Source: CADAWZ01 sp045114665
Lineage (GTDB): Bacteria > Vulcanimicrobiota > CADAWZ01
Length of the DNA: 7,639 nucleotides
Direction: 5' to 3'
NCBI GenBank assembly: GCA_045114665.1
Contig: JBGUKW010000172.1
Span: 1-7,639, forward strand
Shown here: positions 1-5,384 of the stretch, piece after piece
Layout: each line of letters opens with the position of its first letter
Numbering within the stretch: position 1 is the stretch's first letter
The notes under the pieces: generated by a model
Told to the model about the DNA's origin: nothing
Databases searched by the model: none
The model's input: only the letters and a program-made list of their open reading frames with translations
Program-made: the position numbers and the translations under genes

Positions 1-6
1 TTTCAT
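1..6 (-). CDS. Start of a downstream operon gene (two codons only)
   Basis: An ATG on the minus strand at 6-4 overlaps the TGA stop (5-3) of the glycosyltransferase gene as ATGA, the usual geometry of translationally coupled operon genes. A GGAG Shine-Dalgarno core at 17-14 lies 7 nt upstream. Only Met-Lys is inside the window, so the product is unknown. From context it is probably another envelope glycan gene of the same operon, which is inference. Confidence 0.55.
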
Positions 7-2135
7 TTTTTTTCTCCTTCAGGATTTTTTTTAAGACCGTGCAGAAGTTCTGTCATAAAATAATAATTTTTGATTTTTGATTCAAGAGAAGTCATCAATT
101 TATAATCTTTCTCTTCAAATGCTTTTTTCCATTTTTCGATATTTGCTTTTGCCATTTTTTCATTTCCGCCAAAAAGTTTAAACATCAATATATCAAATAA
201 ATTAGCTCTTGAAGAAAGTTTTGTCTTCCAATGACGATTTTTATTTTTAAACATAATGGCAGACCTTGCCATTTCCTTTGAATTTTTGATTTCTCCTTCA
301 AGTGTTGGAATTGTTTTATGTGGTTTATAGTGATATACTACGGCATTCATATTAAATCTGCGTTTTAAACCATACCTATATAATCTCCACCCCATATCAT
401 TATCTTCATAGCCATATTCTTTAAAAGACTCATCAAATCCACCGAGATCTTTTAAAGCTCCAACAGGTGCAGAAGCATTACAAGTACAGAATAAAGCCCC
501 TGAAAAATCGGAAGGTTTAACCTTGTAATCAGGAATTTTGTATTCTGTTATGAGAACAATAGGTCCTCTTACAATGCTGTTTGGATATTGTTTATGTATT
601 TTCGCATGATTTTCCAAAAAATCTTCTTTTGCCAAAATATCATCATCGACAAATACACAAATTTCTCCATTAGTAGCATTTATGCCTGTATTTCTTGCAG
701 AACTTCTTCCACCCCACTCATTTTTTATATATCTCAACTTATAGTCAAATGACAGAGATTTTACAAGCTCTTCTGTGCCATCTGTACTTCCGTCATCAAC
801 AACTATAATCTCATAAGCAGAATGTGGAAGTGTCTGATTATTTAAACTTTCCAAAGTACCTTTTAAAAGCTCTTTTCTGTTGTGGGTACATATCACAACA
901 GATAAAAATGGTTTTGCAGATGAAGGACTACACCAATTTACACTTTCTACAAATTTTTCTGCAAGCCTTTTTGCTGAATCTCTAAAAGGCGAATAAATTT
1001 TCGAAAGATTTTTTCTCATCTCGCCTATTTTCTCATCATCTGAGATTAATTCAAAAATTTTGTTATATACTTGTTCAGGTGTTAAAACTCCCATCATCTC
1101 AGGGACGATCTCTTTTTCAGCTAAAATATTTGGCTGTGCAGTAAATCCAAATTTGTCTGCAATGGTCAAAAGAATTTTGCCTTTTATAAATTTTCCAACA
1201 AATGGAATTAAATCCAAAAGACCGATAATTCCAAAATATGGAATATGATCAGGACGATTTAGTGGAGTAACAACAATCATTGGCTTTTCAAGACAGCCTA
1301 CTTCCCCTGTTTTTGTTCCTGGTATTGAAACAACAAAATCAGAAGAATTCATCTCTTCATGGTGATTACCTCTAACAAGCCTGATAAAAGTATTTTCATC
1401 TTCTGAAGATTTCAATATATGTTTTTCTTTATCAAGGATTCCCTTAACTCCATCAATACCTTTAAAAGGTGGCAATTCTCCTAAATTCATAAATTTTTCT
1501 AAATCAATAAATGGAGATATTACAGTTTTAAAATCGAGTTCAGAATATTTTGCTTTTAACATCTGAGCAACTTTTAAATAAAAAGGCAAAAGAGAAGTCA
1601 ATTCCAACATACGACTTCCACACATAAAAGCTATTGTCTTTATTTTCTCAGGATAAGGAGCAGGCTGTTTAGATTCAATATCCCCCATAACAGCGTCATA
1701 GATAAGATCTCCTGTAATATGGATTTTGTAATTTGGAATATTTCTTTTCAAAAGGACTTTTTTGTCCATTTCGGATTTTACAAAGTAACCCATATAAGAG
1801 CTATCACTTGCCTTAGTTCCCCATTGATACCCCCAAGCAAATGTCTTATTCTTTTTAGCCAAAATCCCAGTTAAAGCCAAATCACCGCCAATATGGAGGA
1901 AATACAATTCATTTTCATGTTTCTTATTAAAGAATTTCGAAAAAGAAGATATTTCATTAACTTCTGGAACTTGATCAAGCACATTTTTTTCTCTTCCAGA
2001 AGCAAAAACATCTTTTAAAAGCAATATAGTTATTTTACAATCAGGTAAAAGCCTTTTGATTTCTTTGACAGCAGGTTTCATCCAACCTGCTATCTCTCCC
2101 GGACTATTTACGGAAATTACAATTTCTTTTTTCAT
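3..2135 (-). CDS. Two-domain glycosyltransferase: LpxB-like (GT-B) half fused to a GT2 (GT-A) half
   Basis: Predicted cytoplasmic or membrane-associated glycosyltransferase of 710 residues. Residues 1 to about 395 resemble lipid-A-disaccharide synthase and related GT-B proteins: an N-terminal strand with an SPGE motif (11-14), a GSR loop near 173-175, and the glycine-rich acceptor/UDP-sugar segment around 270-288 (PGTKTGEVGCLEKP). Residues about 409-620 are a typical GT2 domain: SVVICTHN at the start, DDGSTDGT at 447-454, the metal-binding DDD at 497-499, and a GYEDND motif at 575-580 with the likely catalytic acidic residue. The last 90 residues are basic and helical. The frame can be extended to a TTG at 2171, but the ATG at 2135 gives the family-like N-terminus MKKEIVISVNSPGE and falls 7 bp after the stop of the preceding gene. 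No clear Shine-Dalgarno site is seen, so translational coupling is likely. The LpxB half lacks clear family-specific identity, so lipid A synthesis is not claimed; other lipopolysaccharide or surface-glycan substrates are as likely. Confidence 0.88.
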   Translation of the reverse strand: MKKEIVISVNSPGEIAGWMKPAVKEIKRLLPDCKITILLLKDVFASGREKNVLDQVPEVNEISSFSKFFNKKHENELYFLHIGGDLALTGILAKKNKTFAWGYQWGTKASDSSYMGYFVKSEMDKKVLLKRNIPNYKIHITGDLIYDAVMGDIESKQPAPYPEKIKTIAFMCGSRMLELTSLLPFYLKVAQMLKAKYSELDFKTVISPFIDLEKFMNLGELPPFKGIDGVKGILDKEKHILKSSEDENTFIRLVRGNHHEEMNSSDFVVSIPGTKTGEVGCLEKPMIVVTPLNRPDHIPYFGIIGLLDLIPFVGKFIKGKILLTIADKFGFTAQPNILAEKEIVPEMMGVLTPEQVYNKIFELISDDEKIGEMRKNLSKIYSPFRDSAKRLAEKFVESVNWCSPSSAKPFLSVVICTHNRKELLKGTLESLNNQTLPHSAYEIIVVDDGSTDGTEELVKSLSFDYKLRYIKNEWGGRSSARNTGINATNGEICVFVDDDILAKEDFLENHAKIHKQYPNSIVRGPIVLITEYKIPDYKVKPSDFSGALFCTCNASAPVGALKDLGGFDESFKEYGYEDNDMGWRLYRYGLKRRFNMNAVVYHYKPHKTIPTLEGEIKNSKEMARSAIMFKNKNRHWKTKLSSRANLFDILMFKLFGGNEKMAKANIEKWKKAFEEKDYKLMTSLESKIKNYYFMTELLHGLKKNPEGEKK

Positions 2136-2142
2136 TTTTTTA

Positions 2143-2616
2143 CTATTTGTACGCACTAAGTATTTTCTCAATTATTCCTGTTGAAGAATGATTAGGAATA
2201 TATTCAAATCTCAAAATTTTACCACCATAAGACTTAATTATTTGTGCCTCTGGGATTTTATTTACATCATAATCTCCACCCTTAACATGTACATCTGGCT
2301 TCAAAAGTGAAATCAATTCGCAAGGTGTATCTTCATCAAAAATAGATATAAAATCAACACATTCAAATGCAGAAAGAACTTCAGCCCTATCTTCTTGACA
2401 TACAATGGGGCGTTTATCACCTTTTAGCCTTTTAATAGAACTATCAGAATTTAATCCCAAAACTAAAATATCACCGCTATTTTTTGCAAATTGCAATAAT
2501 TTTATATGCCCAATGTGCAAAATGTCAAAACAGCCATTTGTAAAGACGATAGTCTTATTTTCTCTGTTATTTTTTATGTAATCGACAAGTTCTTGCCGAG
2601 ATTTTAACTTATTCAT
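2143..2616 (-). CDS. rfaE2: D-glycero-beta-D-manno-heptose 1-phosphate adenylyltransferase-like (RfaE2/HldE C-terminal domain)
   Basis: A cytidylyltransferase-fold enzyme of 157 residues. RfaE2-type proteins transfer AMP from ATP to heptose 1-phosphate, the step that makes ADP-heptose for the lipopolysaccharide core or other surface glycans. Visible family signatures are TNGCFD (26-31), the nucleotide-binding HIGH (34-37), the LGLNSDSSIKRLKGDKRP stretch (53-70), the DRAEVLSAF segment (76-84), KPDVHVKGGDY (106-116) and a C-terminal STGIIEKI (145-152). It is a stand-alone domain: the RfaE1 kinase half found in fused HldE is absent here. The ATG at 2616 is chosen over a TTG at 2631 because GAGG (2629-2626) lies 9 nt upstream of it. 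It ends in tandem stops TAG-TAA just before the glycosyltransferase ATG. A related nucleotidyltransferase with another sugar phosphate is possible, but the KGGDY motif favours the heptose enzyme. Confidence 0.9.
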   Translation of the reverse strand: MNKLKSRQELVDYIKNNRENKTIVFTNGCFDILHIGHIKLLQFAKNSGDILVLGLNSDSSIKRLKGDKRPIVCQEDRAEVLSAFECVDFISIFDEDTPCELISLLKPDVHVKGGDYDVNKIPEAQIIKSYGGKILRFEYIPNHSSTGIIEKILSAYK

Positions 2617-2625
2617 CAAAAAAAA

Positions 2626-2629
2626 CCTC
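2626..2629 (-). promoter_or_regulatory. Shine-Dalgarno site of the RfaE2-like gene
   Basis: GAGG on the minus strand, 9 nt upstream of the ATG at 2616. It decides between that ATG and the upstream in-frame TTG at 2631, which overlaps the site itself and so cannot be the start it serves. Confidence 0.8.
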
Positions 2630-2681
2630 AAAAATGTAATGTTTAAAAATTTCCTTGTTTAAAGATTTTATCCTTTATTTT

Positions 2682-2699
2682 TGTCATTTTTAGAAATGA
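2682..2699. other. Small perfect hairpin in the divergent intergenic region
   Basis: GTCATTT / AAATGAC form a 7-bp perfect stem around a TTAG loop. It lies between the RfaE2-like gene start and the plus-strand promoter. It could be an operator dyad or part of the minus-strand leader. It is AT-rich and short, so chance is possible. No clear minus-strand promoter for the RfaE2-like gene was found. A minus-strand TATAAT at 2732-2727 exists but has only weak -35 candidates. Confidence 0.35.
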
Positions 2700-2700
2700 C

Positions 2701-2728
2701 TTGATTTTTTACAATTTTGTTATATAAT
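2701..2728 (+). promoter_or_regulatory. Putative sigma70-type promoter of the lipoprotein gene
   Basis: TTGATT (2701-2706) and TATAAT (2723-2728) are separated by 16 bp. A second TATAAT lies at 2729-2734, so the exact start is ambiguous. Transcription from here would give a leader of about 170 nt before the ATG at 2909. In DNA this AT-rich, -10-like boxes are common, which limits confidence. Confidence 0.55.
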
Positions 2729-2796
2729 TATAATTGTTTTCACTAAAATTGAATATTTTTGTACATACTAAAAAAATGTTTATTTTGACTAACTGG

Positions 2797-2828
2797 GGCG
2801 ACGCCTCGGCGTCGCCTCGATTTTTTTT
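2797..2828 (+). terminator. GC-rich leader hairpin with T-tract (attenuator-like, or repeat remnant)
   Basis: GGCGACGCC (2797-2805) and GGCGTCGCC (2808-2816) form a perfect palindrome. Four bases later comes a run of eight T (2821-2828). This resembles an intrinsic terminator inside the lipoprotein leader, roughly 90 nt after the predicted start, with no plus-strand gene upstream for it to terminate. The same bases also form an 11-bp direct repeat (2798-2808 and 2809-2819, one mismatch). The sequence is a sharp GC island in AT-rich DNA, so a small mobile repeat is an alternative to an attenuator. The 4-nt gap between stem and T-tract weakens the terminator reading. Confidence 0.5.
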
Positions 2829-2877
2829 CTGGGCTAAAAATTCAAAATTAACAGATATTTTCAAAAAATCGAGGCGA
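2812..2877. repeat. 15-bp perfect inverted repeat overlapping the leader hairpin
   Basis: Positions 2812-2826 (TCGCCTCGATTTTTT) are the exact reverse complement of 2863-2877, with 36 nt between. The left arm includes part of the 3' arm of the GC-rich hairpin and most of its T-tract. In RNA the two structures therefore exclude each other. Because the right arm is transcribed after the T-tract, classical co-transcriptional antitermination is unlikely. Effects on RNA stability or ribosome access, or an origin as the two ends of a small element, fit better. Confidence 0.7.
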
Positions 2878-2908
2878 TATATAGTTAAAAATAGAAAGGA
2901 CAAAAGCC

Positions 2909-4786
2909 ATGAAACATTTATCTAAATTGGCGATAATGACTATATGTATAATCATTACCGCTCTATTTACCTCGGCCTGCGGTGGAAGTGGTAGCAAAAC
3001 CACTTCAAATGACAATTCTTCACTTTATTTTTTATTGGCTAATAACAATAGCCAAGAAGAAAATAACAATGAAGAAGAACCAAATGCAACTACAGATATT
3101 ACACTCACTTTGGCTGATTCGTTAAATGCAGACAACATCGCCACTGCTGATATTTTCTATTCTGTTGACAATACAGCAAAAGCAACTGACGAAGAAGACA
3201 AAGAAATTTTAAAAGCTGAACCAACTGCTGAAGACAAAACTAAATTTGCAGTTTCATTTCCAGCTGGCATTGATATAAGCAATGTAAAGATAAAAGCTAT
3301 TCTCACCTATGACAGCGAAGGAAATCTTCTTGATTACTTCTCCAGTTATGATGGTGTAAGTGCTGAAAATGGAATTTTTAATATCAATTTTGAAAATGAA
3401 AATGGCGATTTTGGCGGAGGTACTGGAACAGCAACTGATCCTTATATAATCTCAACACCTCGTCATTTTGTAAATATAAACAAAAAAGATGACGAAGGCA
3501 ATTACCTATATCTTGACAAACACTTCAAACAGACTGCAGACATTGACTTTACACATTTGACAGGTCTAAAGATAGTAAAAGCTGATGATGACAAAGACAT
3601 CACTATAGAAACAACTAACGAAAAAGCACCATTTTATAATAATGGAGAAGGAAATGAATCTATTGGAAAATATGAAATGGAATCAGGAAATGGCGATGGC
3701 GAAGGTAAAGACCCAGAAGTGGCTTCACTTCATGTCATACCAGCTGGAAAAATAGACCCAATCGGACCAACTGTACCAACAGAAGACCCTACAAAAAATT
3801 GTTTTAAAGGCTCTTATGACGGAGACAATCACACAATAGATGGTCTTATGTTTGTAAATCCAAAAACAAATCGTATTGTAATATTTGATATGGTTGTAAC
3901 AAACAAAGAACCTATTAAAAATTTGACCATTGGCAAAAATTCAATATTTTTTATTGATAAAAATAATGAAATTTATAATCAAAGTTTAAGTATATCTCCA
4001 ATATCCGTTTTTTATTCTGATGGAACAGAAAATATTAGTATAGAAAATATTGAAAACAATGCAAAAATCGTTGTCAAAAATGTAGAAGCATCTGTTTGCT
4101 TGATTTCAGGTATAACTCCTAGTGCATATAATTCCACAATAACAAATTGTATTAATAATGGAAATATAACACTTTACAACAATAAATTTGCCAGGTTATA
4201 TATAAATGGCATTGTAAATATGATTGAAAGAAATTTTAGTGATGATGTACAAATTAACAATACAATATTTAACTGCACAAATACTGGACATATCACGATT
4301 GCAAAAACTGAATTTTTTGACAATCCCAATATGCCTTTCTTTAGCATGCTAAACATGTATGTAAGTGGAATAGTCGGACAGATTCAAAGCAATAGTAGTA
4401 CTCAAACAAACACAATAACAAATTGTACAAATACAGGTGTTATCACAGTAAGTGAAAATAAAGATATGGGATTATACTGCGGAGGATTAATAGCTGATTT
4501 ATATGCTTCAAATATATCAGATTTAACAAACACTGGAGATATAACAGTAACAGACAATACAGACTCAGATATATTTGCCTATGGAATTGCTACTATGTTA
4601 GACACTTATGGAACAACTATTGATGGTGCAACAATTATAAATGAAGGAACAATAACAGTTACAGGCAATACAGAAGGTTATTATATATCTCAAGGCGAAC
4701 TTATAGGTCCAGAATCTATACTAGGACCAGTATTTCCTCCAACACCTCCAACACCTCCAACACCTCCAACACCTCCTATTCCATAG
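2909..4786 (+). CDS. Putative surface lipoprotein with degenerate beta-helix repeats and PPT-repeat tail
   Basis: A 625-residue secreted protein, probably anchored in the cell envelope. The N-terminus is a lipoprotein-like signal peptide: basic MKHLSK, a hydrophobic stretch (8-20), then TSAC with Cys24 as the lipidation site. The -3 residue is Thr rather than the preferred Leu, so the lipobox is imperfect. A low-complexity Asn/Glu/Ser linker (28-60) follows, then a beta-rich region (about 62-165). GTATDPYIISTPRHFVNI (173-190) and GSYDGDNHTIDGLMF (301-315) are the phrases that usually introduce GLUG-type or other right-handed beta-helix surface proteins. Five degenerate repeats with the consensus N-T-N-T-G-x-I-T-V begin near residues 412, 454, 504, 537 and 574. 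The protein ends in a proline-rich PPT tail (610-625). AAAGGA at 2895-2900, 8 nt before the ATG, supports the start. No enzymatic motif is seen; adhesion or a surface-display role is inference. Confidence 0.85.
   Translation: MKHLSKLAIMTICIIITALFTSACGGSGSKTTSNDNSSLYFLLANNNSQEENNNEEEPNATTDITLTLADSLNADNIATADIFYSVDNTAKATDEEDKEILKAEPTAEDKTKFAVSFPAGIDISNVKIKAILTYDSEGNLLDYFSSYDGVSAENGIFNINFENENGDFGGGTGTATDPYIISTPRHFVNINKKDDEGNYLYLDKHFKQTADIDFTHLTGLKIVKADDDKDITIETTNEKAPFYNNGEGNESIGKYEMESGNGDGEGKDPEVASLHVIPAGKIDPIGPTVPTEDPTKNCFKGSYDGDNHTIDGLMFVNPKTNRIVIFDMVVTNKEPIKNLTIGKNSIFFIDKNNEIYNQSLSISPISVFYSDGTENISIENIENNAKIVVKNVEASVCLISGITPSAYNSTITNCINNGNITLYNNKFARLYINGIVNMIERNFSDDVQINNTIFNCTNTGHITIAKTEFFDNPNMPFFSMLNMYVSGIVGQIQSNSSTQTNTITNCTNTGVITVSENKDMGLYCGGLIADLYASNISDLTNTGDITVTDNTDSDIFAYGIATMLDTYGTTIDGATIINEGTITVTGNTEGYYISQGELIGPESILGPVFPPTPPTPPTPPTPPIP
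4736..4776 (+). repeat. 9-bp tandem repeat encoding the PPT tail
   Basis: Four perfect copies of CCTCCAACA (4736-4771) are followed by a fifth partial CCTCC, coding for Pro-Pro-Thr repeats at the lipoprotein C-terminus. The unit is a multiple of three, so copy-number change by slippage would alter tail length without breaking the frame. Confidence 0.9.
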
Positions 4787-4810
4787 ATAAATTAGAGAGT
4801 GCAGAACATA

Positions 4811-4856
4811 AAACTGCCAGCTGATCGCAAATATGATCAACTGGCAGTTTTTTTTT
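4811..4856 (+). terminator. Rho-independent terminator of the lipoprotein gene
   Basis: A 16-bp stem (4811-4826 with 4835-4850, one C-A mismatch) closes an 8-nt loop. It is followed by a run of nine T (4848-4856, the first three being part of the stem). It lies 25 bp after the stop codon. On the other strand the mismatch becomes a G-U pair but only a short T-run follows, so termination is mainly plus-strand. Confidence 0.92.
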
Positions 4857-4952
4857 GTTGTTAATTTAACTCCTTGTGTTAGTTGATTTTAAAAAATAAG
4901 TAAATAAAAACTTGCTGAAAACTATCCAATACATGCCTGTATACTGCCATTT

Positions 4953-5176
4953 TGTCATTGCGAGGCTCAAAAAAATAGTTAAAAACTCATTAGAGTTTTT
5001 AATACCTTACCCCACAAGGAGGAGCCGTGGCAATCTAAGCCTATAATTTTATTATTTACTTAAAAATTGAGTCGATCAGCTCTGTTTAGAATGCTGTACT
5101 TGATCTATTTCATAAATTACTAAATTTAAATTAAGCGGTTGAGATTGCCACGGTCGCATAGCTCCTCGCAATGACA
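4953..5176. repeat. Nested palindromic repeat of the TGTCATTGCGAGG / GTGGCAATCT type
   Basis: The outer arms TGTCATTGCGAGG (4953-4965) and CCTCGCAATGACA (5164-5176) are perfect inverted copies. The inner arms CCGTGGCAATCT (5025-5036) and AGATTGCCACGG (5142-5153) are as well. The right arm is compact (35 bp, 5142-5176). The left arm is split by a 53-bp insert (4966-5018) flanked by GAGG direct repeats (4962-4965 and 5019-5022). Removing the insert and one GAGG rebuilds an arm that differs from the right one mainly by an 8-nt gap. I recall similar dispersed palindromes in several unrelated bacterial genomes, but no search was run. Confidence 0.85.
4979..5002. other. 10-bp perfect hairpin within the insert of the left repeat arm
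   Basis: TTAAAAACTC (4979-4988) and GAGTTTTTAA (4993-5002) pair perfectly around an ATTA loop. It is symmetrical and could act as a weak bidirectional terminator, or mark the core of the inserted 53-bp sequence. Confidence 0.7.
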
Positions 5177-5321
5177 TCTCTGCTAAATAGTGGCTTTCTT
5201 GGGCAGATTGTAAAATATTAATTAACTAACACAACGAGTTAACTTATTATCACTACTTTTACAATTTTATTATATTATATATTTTCACAAAAAGCAATAT
5301 TTTATAAATTCCATTTTTTAT

Positions 5322-5350
5322 TTGCCTTCGAATTCATATTGTGGTATAAT
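5322..5350 (+). promoter_or_regulatory. Promoter of the nagZ operon (extended -10)
   Basis: TTGCCT (5322-5327), a 17-bp spacer, and TATAAT (5345-5350) preceded by TG at 5342-5343 as an extended -10. The predicted start is near 5357, giving a short leader of about 28 nt. The Shine-Dalgarno GAAGG at 5371-5375 is 9 nt before the ATG. Confidence 0.8.
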
Positions 5351-5384
5351 AAAATAATATAAAAAAACAAGAAGGTTCTAAATT

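Larger units (their letters stand above)
4862..5246. mobile_element. 385-bp non-coding element with 27-bp terminal inverted repeats (MITE-like)
   Basis: Positions 4862-4888 and the reverse complement of 5220-5246 agree at 24 of 27 bases; the shared core is TTGTGTTAGTT with TTAACTC outside it. No ORF of note lies inside, so any transposition would need a transposase supplied in trans. Both ends begin with TA when read inward, compatible with a TA target duplication but weak evidence in AT-rich DNA. The element starts just 5 bp after the T-tract of the lipoprotein terminator and ends about 75 bp before the NagZ promoter. It contains a second, unrelated palindromic repeat (4953-5176), with spacers of 64 and 43 bp on either side. 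Apart from this element, the stretch between the terminator and the NagZ promoter contains no recognisable gene. Confidence 0.7.

Noticed and set aside
2136..2171. TTG start at 2171 for the fusion glycosyltransferase
   Set aside because: It would overlap the RfaE2-like gene by 29 bp and add a basic 12-residue leader unlike the family. The ATG at 2135 gives the expected N-terminus.
2797..2877. Classical riboswitch or antiterminator in the lipoprotein leader
   Set aside because: No known aptamer consensus was recognised, and the alternative pairing arm lies downstream of the T-tract, the wrong order for co-transcriptional antitermination.
2709..2925. Short open frames on both strands across the leader region
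   Set aside because: They run through the palindrome and promoter and have no ribosome binding site. The plus-strand one overlaps the well-supported lipoprotein start.
4953..5176. CRISPR array or tandem repeat
   Set aside because: The repeated units are inverted arms of palindromes, not regularly spaced direct repeats, and there are no spacers.
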